Source: Lutjanus erythropterus (taxonomy: Eukaryota > Chordata > Actinopteri > Lutjaniformes > Lutjanidae). Taken from it: a stretch of 64,000 bases of DNA. The position numbers were made by a program, and so were the translations under genes. The stretch covers positions 21,624,424 through 21,688,423 of the forward strand of contig CM034599.1 in assembly GCA_020091685.1 (NCBI GenBank), written 5' to 3'. Positions 11,841-22,390 of the stretch are shown in pieces; position 1 is the first letter of the stretch, and each line of letters starts with the position of its first letter. The notes beneath the pieces were generated by a model. It saw nothing but the letters and a program-made list of their open reading frames with translations, searched no databases and was not told where the DNA came from.

Positions 11841-12897
11841 TATAAAGTAATTGTTCATATTATTTGAAGCGGGGTTGTATGAGGTATTTATCCATAGTCA
11901 ATCTATTACCTACATTAGATGCTGGTTGTGTTGCCCCCAGTTCAAAGAAGCAGAGAGGGGCACCAACACATAAGCTGAGCAATGTACTGCTGTGGACAGA
12001 GTCAGCAGAAAAACATATTTTAGCCACTTAAAAAGGACCCACTTTAAAAAAGCACTATCAGTTTAATCTATGCTATATTTAGAATATTTTCACCACTTAA
12101 CTTTGCCATCAGACAGCTTTTCTTTCTCTGACAGGGAACTGCTGTTATATAAGCCAAATATCACTCAATCCAAACAAACCAAACTCCACAGGAAAAATCA
12201 GTGAATTTACCTTGCAGTTGCTGCTTTGCTGCTGCCTCGATCTGTTGGTCTGTTTGTGTTGTTGTGAAACTTTGGTGCTTTAAAAGGCTAGTTCAGACTC
12301 ACTGAAGTCACAGTTTCCTGTGAGAAAAGGCTGTCTGACTGCAAAATAAAGCAGTGGAAATATTTCAGATATAACATACAGTTAAACTGACATTGATTTT
12401 TTTTTTTTTTATTAACAACATCAGGTTTACAGTTATTCATAGAGTTAACTGATGAGTCAGACAGAGACAATAAAAAGCTGTTCTTTAAGAACAGCTTTCC
12501 AGAGTAGATGGATATATATACAAATTTTAATAAACAGCGAAAGTATCTGCGTTCTGTATTCATGCACTTATTACACAACTTTGACAGATCTGGGTTAATG
12601 TTATTGCGTCTCATTGGGGTAATATGTTGTTTATTAATTATCCTAAACTGCAGTTCATTTGCTCAGTTAGTGGTAAAACAATTGGGTAGGTTTAGCCAAA
12701 GGTAGACATTTCTTTAGGGGCTAAAATACCTTTTGTTGTTGACCTTGGTCACAGCAGTATATTGCTTAGCTTCCATGCAGGTAATCCTCTGTCCTTCTCC
12801 AAACTGTGAGCATTTCATAATCTACTGTAGCTAATACACTGACTATTGATAAGTATCTCATACAACCCCACAGCAAATAATCTGAACTATCCCTTTA
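11841..12897. mobile_element. MITE with long terminal inverted repeats
   Basis: The left arm (about 11841-12000) and right arm (about 12740-12897) are inverted copies. Left has GGGGTTGTATGAGGTATTTA, AGTCAATCTATTACC and AAGCTGAGCAATGTACTGCT. The reverse complement of the right arm has GGGGTTGTATGAGATACTTA, AGTCAGTGTATTAGC and AAGCTAAGCAATATACTGCT. The outer right tip reads GAACTATCCCTTTAA, the usual end of this abundant percomorph family. The left tip has decayed to AAAGTAATTGTTCAT. No transposase is present. The interior (12290-12700) seems to hold extra unrelated AT-rich DNA. Confidence 0.75.
12474..12498. repeat. Perfect short palindrome
   Basis: Twelve-base arms AAAGCTGTTCTT and AAGAACAGCTTT are separated by one T, inside the interior of the long-TIR MITE. 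No rho-type terminator meaning applies in this host. It is more likely a remnant of a small inverted-repeat insertion. Confidence 0.7.
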
Positions 12898-13844
12898 AGT
12901 ACATACACGCCAACACACACAATAATAGCACAGATGTAATCCCTGCTAACTGATTTTATCATCTGAAAATGAGCACCACCAGTCACAAAACCCAGTCATT
13001 GCAATTCATAGCAAGAGCTTGAGCTTCTTTACGACCAATGTGCAATACCCGCAACCGCTATGAAGTGGTAAAAAACTATGTACAGTTTGACCGCTGATGG
13101 GATATTTCTCTAGTTTTTCCCTCAGCTGCTGCTCAGCATCACTGAAGGCCTTCACAGGGCACAGAGGAGACGGTGAGAGTGTCCAGAGGGAATGGGATGA
13201 TTATCACGTCCCTGGATATAGCTACTTTCACTCTGTGATTAACCTCTGCTAGTGTCTGGGGTTTTTTATTGAGGTGTGCTTGAGTGTGTGTGTGCAGGTG
13301 ATTGGGCCCGGGGTGTAGATCTAATGGAGCCAAAGGGATGATTACGCTGAAAAGGTCGGATTTGTCTCCAGTTCATGCAATTAACACACCAGAGAAAGGG
13401 AGAGGATGACTAATGCTGACACAGAAAAAGGAAGACGGAGAGGAAAGGGAGGAGCGAGACTGAGAAGGAGAATTAACGCGAAGGTTTAATAAAGATGGGG
13501 GAGATCAGAAAGAGAGGTGAACAGGAGATACTCATCTATGTCAAGTATCAACACCAGCATTAATAAATGATTAAGGTCCTGATAAAAGCATATTTATGCA
13601 AATGTTTCTTCATCTCTAAGTCTTTATATATTCAGGCCCTTGTACTGGTGAAGTACCACAGAATTTGGTTTTGATCTGTTACCATTAAGGGCCAGGATAA
13701 CAGATATCAATACCGATACTGATATTTTTTATTATTAAAAGTAACTAATGCATTCTCAGAGAGAAATAGGCAATGATTAATGAGGTGAATGTACTATTAA
13801 TAAGCTACAAATGAATATATTTTAAGAACTTTAGTGGAAAAAAA
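12898..13844. other. Non-coding stretch, small repeat fragment
   Basis: No gene recognised. 13380-13520 is purine-rich on the + strand. 13690-13730 has GATATCAATACCGATACTGAT, which resembles the tip of the CGATAC/TATCGG MITE family seen again at 54088-55185. A perfect octamer ATGCAAAT lies at 13596-13603. Confidence 0.45.
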
Positions 13845-14025
13845 TGTGTGTATCTTCCCTGCAAATCAGATACGCTCCAGTATGTCATGGGTTCCTCCTT
13901 GGCCCATGCTATACCATTCCACCAGGTGTCATGGAAATTGGTCCACTAGTTTTTCCGTAATCCTGCAGCCAAATAGACAAACAAAGGCAAACAAACCAAA
14001 AACTCCTTGGCAGAGGCAAGTATAA
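13845..14025 (+). mobile_element. LINE-like 3' tail fragment
   Basis: The run CCATTCCACCAGGTGTCATG, GGAAATTGGTCCACTAGTTT, TTCCGTAATCC, CAAATAGACAAACAAAGGC and CTCCTTGGCAGAGGCAAGTA follows the order of a repeat found throughout teleosts and usually ending TTGGCGGAGGTAAT. I believe it derives from a retrotransposon 3' region. No coding sequence is retained. Class assignment is from memory and uncertain. Confidence 0.45.
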
Positions 14026-15163
14026 GGTTGCAGTGTCCTACACATAGACTTTTCCTATCAAAATGACACACTTAGAGATAAAACTGGCTATCATGGACAT
14101 GGAAATGAAACGAAGACTGAGGATGAAACTGTCATAGTTAAATCAGCTGCTTGTTAAGAACAAGTCCACATTATGTGCAGTATGTAGCTTATTTCATCTG
14201 TTGGGTCTGAGTCAAGATAATCTGTTATTTCTAAAGAATATCTTTTAAGTCGTTTCATATTATTTTGTAGGGCCATGGAGAGTTGTTGAAACACAAAAGC
14301 AGTCCAGTGTGCAGCCAGTGGGATCAAACCCACTAGTGTGGATCTGGGCTCTCAGGCAGAGACACTTTTTGTCTAATTGTGTGCGCGTTTGTGACCATAT
14401 ATTTCCAAGTATGTAAGTGCGTATCTGCTTAGGGATTACAGTGGTTTTCTTTACTTTCTTGTGTCAATGAGTGCTAGATATAATTGTGTGAGAATGTGCT
14501 AGTGTGCACATGTTTTATGAGCTTTTCAAAGCCATTGTTCATTCAGACAACTTGTATTTGCAGATCCCAGCCTGTATAAATGTTAGACAGGCAGTGCTTG
14601 TAATGGTGGCCTTTGGCTCATGTTTTTAATCATGTATGAGAAAAGAGAAATATTGTTTTGTACTTTTGTGCCTCCTTCAGTGGATTGTGACAGATTGTGT
14701 TAGGAGTGACACCACTCCACTGAAGATTACAACCGTTCTGACAGGCACTGTGTTTGGAGTTAGGATACTGAAGCCTCAGTGACTGAAACAAGAATAAATT
14801 GGACTAGATAGAAGAGAGCGCTGAACTTCAAACCACTGAGTTGCACTTCAAACGCTCCCTCTTCAGATCCTCTGCACAAAGTCATCACTGACATTGTGTT
14901 TAGTTCCTGCATGAAGGATGTCAGAATCGGTTTCTCTTTGTCAAGGGGCGTTCTTGACTGCAAGGTTAGCATGCCATTTAATATGGCTTTTACGAGCTCT
15001 GTGCTTTCGGCCCGTCTGTCTTGTTGTACGAGTTAATGTGAGGTGAAAACTTAAAGACATGAAGGTCACCTGGTTTCAGACAGAAAGAGAGTATTTGATT
15101 TGAGATTCAATTGTGTGCTAGAATGGGAAGTCCCTGGTGGCCAAGGGGTTTAAAATCTGTTCA
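14026..15163. other. Non-coding stretch, no clear feature
   Basis: No gene recognised. 14297-14345 (GGGATCAAACCCACTAG) looks like a decayed tRNA-type B box but has no cloverleaf around it. The 70-codon minus frame at 14760 has no domain. Confidence 0.5.
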
Positions 15164-15371
15164 CCCTAAAATCAAGAGTACGTATTTTTCCTCTTACCTG
15201 TAGTGCTATTTATCCATGGATTGCTTTGGTGTAAGTTGCCAAGTTTTGGAGATATCAGCCTTGGAGATGTCTGACTTTTCTCCAATATAATGGAACTGAT
15301 GGCACTCAACTCGCGGTGCTCAAAGTGCCAATAAAACACATTTGAATATTAAATAACTCATAGATGGATAG
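15164..15371 (+). mobile_element. Percomorph repeat family Q, 5' fragment
   Basis: Begins CTGTTCACCCTAAAATCAAG and continues CTTACCTGTAGTGCTATTTA, TTTTGGAGATATCAGCC, GAGATGTCTGAC, ATATAATGGAACTGATGGCA and GTGCTCAAAGTGCC. The same order occurs at 56786-57056 (+) and, on the minus strand, at 15815-15995 and 61125-61320. This family is very common in spiny-rayed fish. It has no coding capacity. The right side is cut by the MITE at 15372. Confidence 0.7.
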
Positions 15372-15762
15372 CGGTGTCACAGTTTCAATATTAAATTGAA
15401 AATCAATCAAAATGAGCTTTCAGTTTCAATAATCAGAATTGAGGCAGAATAGGTAATTAGTTAATTAGGTAATTACCTATATTGCTATATTTAATGCTTG
15501 GAGAATATGTATTTTTTTTTCTCTCCATTCCCACCTACTGTAGGCATCCAGTGCGCATCTGAAGAAAAAAACAGCACTTTAAGACAACATAACATAGCTT
15601 ATTGGCCATTATAACACACTGATATAGCTTCTAAAGAAGTGGACATTTGTAAATGAAAGTTGTTGAGGCATAACCAATGATCTGTCGATCGAATTGAATG
15701 ATGATGTTAAAACCGAAAGTCACATTGAATCATTGATTTGGAGAATCTTGACACCCCTTCTA
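15372..15762. mobile_element. Non-autonomous TIR element (GGTGTCA ends)
   Basis: Left inner end CGGTGTCACAGTTTCAATA; the right end reverse-complements to AGAAGGGGTGTCAAGATTC. It is flanked by a near 8-bp duplication, ATGGATAG (15364-15371) against ATGGATTA (15763-15770), six of eight identical. An 8-bp duplication and GGGGTGTCA ends fit hAT-type non-autonomous elements. The interior is AT-rich, with TTAGTTAATTAGGTAATTAC around 15454-15475. Confidence 0.6.
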
Positions 15763-15814
15763 ATGGATTAGAGCCCACAGCCCAGCTGAGGAGGACACTT
15801 CCCTTTGCTCAGTA

Positions 15815-15995
15815 CACAGTTTGTTGGTGTAGTTTGGTAGAAGGAAAATACTTTCTACATGAAACAGCTTGCAGTAAGGTCTGTGGATTATCTCAAGTAA
15901 CCAGGTCATGATGTCTGGAAAGAGATATTGTTTGAAAGAAGGCAGACATCTCTATGGCTGATATCTCCAAAACTACAGTATGCAAACTTGCCTGG
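15815..15995 (-). mobile_element. Percomorph repeat family Q, inverted fragment
   Basis: Read on the minus strand: TTTTGGAGATATCAGCC, AGAGATGTCTGCCTTC, ATCTCTTTCCAGACATCATG, GGTTACTTGAGATAATCCAC, AGACCTTACTGCAAGCTGTT and TCATGTAGAAAGTATTTTCC. These are the middle and later parts of the family whose first part lies on the + strand at 15164. The shared overlap is only about 40 bp, so the two are not a simple palindrome. Confidence 0.7.
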
Positions 15996-17302
15996 AACAA
16001 CACAAAACACAATATTACACACATTACACTGTCAGTGTTGTTTAGCCTTTCATCTACTAACTAAATTGATCAAGAGACAAGATGCTTCAGGGTCTCTGTG
16101 GTGTACCATCTCGGGAATATGTCAGGAATACTCTGCTTTACATAAATCCACAGGTGTCGCAGTTCTTGAATTTAATGCAAATGTTGTGTTTTGGAAATCT
16201 GTGGTAAGAGCATCACCCAGCGTAATAACTGGTAAGGCTGAAGCTGAAGACAACAGTTTGTTGAACACTATTTAGAGGCTTAATTGTTGCTCAGCAGAGT
16301 CTTGTCTGGTGAAGTGTGTTCGCGTGTTGTTCTGGTGCTGTTTGTATGTCCGGACAGGTACTACAGTCCTGCACAGCTGAGGGATTTGTGTTGTCTTCCT
16401 ACTCCATCCTGACAGCGACTACCTCATTATTTCCTACCAGTTCTTCTGGGAGCATGTTGCAATTCCTCCTCATGCACGCGTACACACAGCTTTAGACCAC
16501 TTGACCTTGGTTGCTATGACAGCAGCAGTAAAGGCTGCACTGAGGTGTCAGTGTGTCTCTTTGACGAGTCCCGCAGGCACACCAACCCCCGGCCCACCCG
16601 TGTTCTGCGTTTGTGTGTATGTGTGTAATGATGATTAATACCTTTGTTTTGAAAGCCAACAGAGAGTTGTTGTGCGTTTGCATCACTGTTTGTGTGTGTG
16701 TGTGTTTGGCTCTGTGTGTCAGTGATCATGTGCCTGCCTCCGTCTGGCTGTGCGAGTGTGTTTTCGCCTGTTTGTGTGCATCAGTAGTTTCCACGCCTCG
16801 TACCCTCCTGGCTGTCACCAGCATGATTGTTGTTTATAGTTTTGACATCTTGCACCTTGTCCCCGTTGTTCATCAACCTCTTCCTGTGCTTGTGAGAAGT
16901 TTTTGATTTAGTCTGCTCTCACAGGTCACATTGGCCGTCAACATGTTCTGGTTTTTAAAATGTTTTGAAAAGTAGAGAGGTGGTGGCTTCGCCTTTACCA
17001 AACATCAATTAGAGCGACACTCTGAACCTCTTCTAATGAGTTGTTTATCTCCCAACCTTTCAGTGCACACCACCTGTAGGAATCTCTCATTAATATGTTC
17101 TTGTGAAATTAGTCATGGTGACACATTCAAATTACTTTGCAAAGAAAAATAACATCACAAAAAGTTGGCTCAACAGTCGTGTACACATTTTTGGGATTTT
17201 TTTTTGCTTAATTTAATGTTTATATCACAGACACAGTGTTCAAGAGTTATTGTTGATTTTAAAAGCCCTTATTACTGTTTGGTTTATTTTGTTCAACCTT
17301 AA
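15996..17302. other. Non-coding stretch with GT-rich patch
   Basis: No gene recognised. 16608-16770 is rich in GTGTGT and drives several open frames on both strands. A perfect octamer ATGCAAAT is at 16175-16182. Confidence 0.5.
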
Positions 17303-17754
17303 AGTTCCCATGAAACACCTGGTGGAGTTGTTGTTGCTGATGGATATTACATGTTTCCTGTAAAAATAGGCAGATAAGGAGGGACTTCTCACAGACATTG
17401 ATTGGTGTTTACAGTAGCCAATAGCATCGAAGCCCCCTCTGCTTTGCAGCTGTAACGTTATGGGTCAGTGGATGTATTGAGGATAACAGACCTATCAACT
17501 AACTCTTCCTGTACTGAGAGCGCAGCCCCCAGAAATGCTCCAGTGATGTCATAAGAAGACAGCGTTTCTTTGGAGTATATGCTCCCGAGTGCAGGATGAG
17601 TCAACATTTTTTAATTGTTTTCCAGGAAATGACATTCTAAAAACTGCAGTATGCTATTAAGAATACCTGAGAATACCTACAAAATGACTTGTGTCATTGA
17701 CCAGTGTCAGTGTGATAAAAGCACTGAAACATTGATTCTGACATCATGGGAACT
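17303..17754. mobile_element. MITE with TTAA target duplication
   Basis: Both ends are clear. TTAA at 17299-17302 precedes AGTTCCCATGAAACACC. The right end TCATGGGAACT (17744-17754) precedes TTAA at 17755-17758. The terminal inverted repeat AGTTCCCATGA is 11 bp and perfect. TTAA duplication is the hallmark of piggyBac and Kolobok elements. The AGTTCCC terminus is not the usual CCY start of piggyBac, so I lean to Kolobok but cannot prove it. The 452-bp interior has no open frame of note. Confidence 0.8.
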
Positions 17755-17758
17755 TTAA

Positions 17759-18909
17759 TTTGTTGCTGCTACAAAGACCCAATTTCACTCCTTTGATTAA
17801 TCAATCAGCAATAAGATTCCTGTTAGTAAAACAGACGAAAAAGTTTAGTTTTAGAGAGTAGCAGCTTCTATAATGGATGGTGTTATTTTTTGGGTTTTTG
17901 TCTCATTATTATGGACATTTTGGATTATTCTGTGCGTCTTTAAGCAGCCTGTTCTGTTATCATGTATCAAGCTCCATACTACAAGTATTCACTCTTGCAG
18001 TGTGAGGGACTGTACACAAGACACATGCACATACTGGTGGCTACTAGAAATAATTCATATTTCTCCCGCCGATAGTATGTGGCAGAAGAAGCAGGTCCTC
18101 CAGTGCTGTTCTACTCTATAAATGTTATGACAAGATTTATTCCTGTGTAGGTATCGTTCTGTTTTCTTGTAAAATAAATCTGGTTTTGAATCACTAACTT
18201 TGATATAGACTTCATATTAGGAAGGATCCAATGATCATGTTTACATGAATCAATATTGAACAAAGGTTCCCAATGGGCAGACAGTCGGGCAGAGAGGCCT
18301 GAAACAGCGTGTGAACACAGCACATGTTGTGCACCTATGAATATTTATATTATCCTGTTTGTATGAACATTTAACCAACCCATCTCTCTGTTTCTTTCTC
18401 TCTCTCTTTTTCATGTTGCTGTTGATGTTGCTGCGTCAAATCCAGGTAAGCAAAACAGTAATTTTCAATCTCTACTCTCATTATTTCCCCCCATTTTTTA
18501 TGTTCTTTGCCTCAAAACTGCTTATTTCAGCTGTGATTATTCAGGTATTTTCTGGCACTCTGTCTCAAGCATAGCAAACATGACGTGGGGGAGGTTTTGC
18601 TTTAAAAACTATTTGTGAAAACATTTTGGTGTTGCCATGGAAAGAGGAACTCTTTACCTTTTCTTTCTCTTTTCATCTTTTTATTTTCGTTTTTCTTGGT
18701 CCTTCCTCTTTGGCTCTGGACTGATGAGGTTCATATTTAATGCCTCACTTATGTTTGTTGGCTTCACATGAAGAAAAGTTTTAGCAGCTTTTGGGTGGCG
18801 ACCCATTTTTTTCTCTCGCTCTGCCTCTTCTCTTTCTAAGCTTTGGTCCTCTCGCCCCTCTTTTTCATGTATGTGGTGTGCAGGAACAGTAAGAGAGACA
18901 TACTGTGGC
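17759..18909. other. Non-coding stretch, pyrimidine-rich segment
   Basis: No gene recognised. 18390-18415 is a TTTCTCTCTC tract upstream of the AG|GT junction listed at 18445. 18655-18720 is again T/C-rich. Confidence 0.5.
18441..18451 (+). other. Candidate recursive splice site (AG|GTAAGC)
   Basis: TCCAG|GTAAGC places a strong donor directly after an AG, with a long T/C tract about 30-55 bases upstream. A zero-length AG|GT junction is the known form of ratchet sites in long vertebrate introns. About two CAGGTRAG octamers per strand are expected by chance in 64 kb. Confidence 0.15.
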
Positions 18910-19676
18910 TATGTTGCACCAAGAAGAATTAATTTTTAAACCAGGTTAAATCATAGTTTAACTTTGTTTTAATGTTGCACGCAACTTTTAAACTAGCTTA
19001 AAATTAAGAAATCTACCTAAATTTAAACCTATCGTTAAACCTCACTTTAGTTTTTAATCTTAACCCAGATTAAATTTTAATTCTGTTGCACCAAAACCTT
19101 TAACTCCAATTTAAAATGTGACCCACTATTAACTTAAAACCTAAAGAGAAGAATCAAATTCCTTGAAGTTAAGGCACAAACTCAAAGCAATTCAATTTTA
19201 TGTTGCGTCTCTTCTTTCTTTCACTCCTCTTGATAATTTGGCCAACAAGAAAAAAAAATAAAAGCTTCTCTGTTGAGCCGTCATGAGTGGGCTAACTAGG
19301 CTAACTAACTAAAGAAGCTAGCAAACAATATAAAGTTGTTGTTGATGTTGTTTTATACCTTTCAGCTTGCGAGCAAACAATGCAGTGTTTTAACATTTTA
19401 GCTAGCTACCAACCAATACAACATTTTGTTAAGGAATACAGAAGCCAAAAGTTAGCAATTTCACCCCTCTTTTATATTTACTAGGTCCTGACAGCGCTGG
19501 AATTTATTTTATATTTATTTATTTTAATATGGGTAAGCAAGCCTGTCAATACTTATTAAACTCTATTTGATTTTAGTTTGATTTACTCAACTGAGATTAG
19601 TTTTTCACTGTGCAACAGTATTCTTAATTTTAAACCTTCATTTACTCATTTTGAACTTTGTTAGTGCAACCCAGTC
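18910..19676. mobile_element. AT-rich element with GTTGCAC repeats, Harbinger-like
   Basis: Starts TATGTTGCACCAAGAAG; the right end reverse-complements to ACTGGGTTGCACTAAC. Between them GTTGCAC-like words recur (near 18973, 19084, 19200 and, inverted, 19605 and 19660), each followed by TTTAAAC/TTAAAAT-rich DNA, giving a fold-back look. GGGTTGCACCAA ends with 3-bp duplications are typical of fish PIF/Harbinger MITEs. I cannot define the duplication here. No transposase. Confidence 0.45.
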
Positions 19677-22189
19677 ATAGAAATGAATGTTTCTTTTCCC
19701 AGATCTGGACTGTGTTTTCACACTCAAAGCTAGCTTGGTCTTACTCTGCAGTATTCAGGTGTGATGCTGCTTCTGTTGCCAGTTTGAGGCCTGGACCAAC
19801 TGTGACTGTCCTGTGCTGTCACAGTATTAGTCAGTAGCTCTGGCAAGAGACAAGTTGGCGTCTTGTTCTGTTTTTTGAGCCTGTGTGCCAGTATTTGTTT
19901 GTTTGTGTCTTAGAGGGAGTAAGTATGTGACTGTGGGCATGTATGTTTTGCTGGCAGTCAGTACTGGGTTGCAGTGGAGTAGTGCGCTGGCACTGGTGAG
20001 GTCCAGTTACCCAGAGTGCACTATACCTTAGGAGGTAATGCGATTAGGGGGGTACGGACAGGGGATTTGTTCAGAGAGCATACAGAGGAACATCAAACAC
20101 AAAAACGATGGGATTATCAAAAGATGAAGGAAAAAAAAAAAGCCCATATCCCTGTCTGTCTTTTAGCCAGCTCCCCTGGGAGTAAAGTGGAGGAGGGACA
20201 ATGATGCAAAGGCGAGGAATAAGGTCTCTTTCTATCTTCCTTTCTCTCACTCATGAGTTCTCTTATGCTCTTTCTGGCTCCTCCTTTGTAGCAGGATCCT
20301 ATTCAGACAATTTCAGCCCCATCAGTCCTCAGGGAATCCCCGTCAAAACTTATCCCACGTCATGAACTGTCGGCACAGTCTATAAATTATGCAGGTCAAG
20401 TTTGCTACAATGCACCCTCAGTGAAGTGAAACCCAAAATGCAATTCAACACACAGGAAATCCTCTATGTTTTACTCCATATTTGTATGTGCAGTGTGGCA
20501 AAATTCCCAGCAGAATCATCATAAAAACATAAAGACTTGTCAGCTACGTAACTTTGGCTTTAAATGTTTTGATTGTTGACGTTTCTGACAGGTAGGGATT
20601 GGTGTATAACCATCACAGCCTTGCAGAAACACCTCAGGCTGCTTCACTTCACTACGCAATTCCCTGCCTCTTCTCACAAAGTGACCCTTTTAATGATGAT
20701 GGATAAAGTGGCATCAGGAGTTTGTTTGATCCCAGAGCTGGGCCCTGATGGTTTAAATGGAATCCAGTGAGATGAGGGGTGTGTGGTGTGGTGCTGTGTT
20801 TGCAGAGTGGATTTTAATGATAAGATAGAGGATTGTCCATCTGAACTTCTACCTTTTAAAATCTTGCTCTCTCTCTATCCTCCGTCTTCTCCTCTCTCTG
20901 CCACTCTGCCTCTGTGGCATGTTGTAGCTGCAGCGTCAGATTAGTGGTGTTGATAGCAGACTGCCAGTGTGTCTGTCTGGGTAATTGTTACAACTTCAGC
21001 AGGTAATTCTCAGAGACGCTTTGTCAACTTCTTCTATTACACACTAGAACCACCGAATTTAGTAGGTCTTATGTTTTAGTGTGATTTTTTTATTTTAAAT
21101 AGAACCAAACACTCATGCAATCTAAGCAGCAACATATTGAATGTTTACTTTTTCATTATGTTATACATCACATTCATTTAAAATGCATGTTTTGTGATTT
21201 CACTAATGTTAGGTTGGAGTTGACCCAAAATTAGTAGTTAGTCCGACCCACAGTGATGTGTCACTGTTTGGTGGTTTATCAGAGTGGCTAGCAAAGCACA
21301 TATAACCCTTGGGATATAAAAAAAAAAAGTACATAAAATAACACAAGAAATGTCACATAGGTTGGACCACCGTCTTTAACTATATATCTTTAAATGTTTA
21401 AAAAAAATTTTTGCCAGGGGTCTAGTCGTGAGTCTCCCTTGGCTAGCTATAGATGGCAAATCCAAAAAATGAAAGTCTTAGAAGAAATCAGAATATTTAA
21501 TGGTGGTCTAAACTGATTTTTGAAGGTAAAGGTTGATGACTCCTAGAGTTACAGCTGAAAATGATGACAGATTTGCCAGTTTTACACCTCTCTGCTTTTC
21601 AAATGACCACCTGGAAATGACTGTCACTGCTAGTGCAACATCACAGTGATTTGGTCTATATGGATTAATTTAGCAAACAAAACAATTTCTGTTTGCATTA
21701 TATATCAAAGCTTAGTCCGTGCTTAAAATTAAAAATAGCAATTTCTGAATTTTAAAGGTGCACTGAGCAAAATCAAAGTGGATCCAGCCTCACAAACTGC
21801 TGCCGCCACAAAGAAAATCTCCCTATTCCCTGTTTTATAGTTGGTGCAGAAAAAATAGATTCAGGTTCTGTCACTGATGCAAAACCCTCTCCATGTAAAA
21901 GAGGCAACAGAGTGAAATACCTGTTTTGTTGCGAACATGTGAGGTGGAGCTAGCGTTGTGGAGTTTACTTGTCGACCTCGTTTTCAAAACTTACCAGAAA
22001 CTCCACATATTTCTGTTGTTTTCCTCCGGATTCTTTCCTGTTTTCTTTTGTGTTTGTGTTCATGAGTCAACAACAAAACAGCGTGTGCACAGTTTTTTGT
22101 TGTTGTTTTTTTGCTAAAGCTGAAGTATGTTTAACTCCTGTGGATGCATCTTCTCCTTAATACATCTAGAATGAGTCACTGCTTCTAAA
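19677..22189. other. Non-coding stretch, possible decayed repeats
   Basis: No gene recognised. 21045-21080 (CACTAGAACCACCGAATTTA) and 21230-21300 have the look of an old transposon flank, but I cannot assign it. 21770-22050 begins AAAGGTGCACTGAGCAAAAT, resembling the tip of short fish MITEs that start AAAGGTGCA. 20860-20915 is CT-rich. Confidence 0.4.
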
Positions 22190-22390
22190 ATTACCCCAGT
22201 CGGTTTTATTGATATAGTGCCAAATCATAGCAGAAGTTATCTCATGATACTTTTCATACACAGACCCAACATTTCCCACCATGAGCAAGCACTTGGTGAC
22301 AGTGGCGAGTAATAACTCCCTTCTAACAAACAGGAATCTCAAGCAGAACCAGTGTCTGGGTGGGTGGCCATCTGCCTCGACCAGTAGCTT
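22190..22390 (+). repeat. Teleost SINE-like repeat
   Basis: Text order: GTTTTATTGATATAGTGCCA, AATCATAGCAGAAGTTATCT, ATGAGCAAGCACTTGGTGAC, AGTGGCGAG, TAATAACTCCCTTCTAACA, AGCAGAACCAGTGTCTG and GGTGGCCATCTGCCTCGACC. This is the decayed form of a fish repeat of the same order seen widely in intergenic DNA. It is not coding. Class unknown. Confidence 0.6.

Noticed and set aside
12479-12493. TGTTCT and AGAACA half-sites with a 3-base gap, considered as a steroid-receptor site
   Set aside because: The half-sites are everted relative to the glucocorticoid element (which is AGAACA, three bases, TGTTCT), and they are part of a longer perfect palindrome.
14290-14360. GGGATCAAACCCACTAG as a tRNA gene end
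   Set aside because: Only a B-box-like word is present; the other arms are missing.
16492-16906. Open frames at 16492-16906 on both strands
   Set aside because: Mirror frames through a GTGTGT patch, with no domain.
20928-20980. Possible 53-base exon (TTGTAG acceptor, GTAATT donor)
   Set aside because: The acceptor pyrimidine tract is interrupted by GGCATG and the donor is weak. This is below what chance gives in 64 kb.
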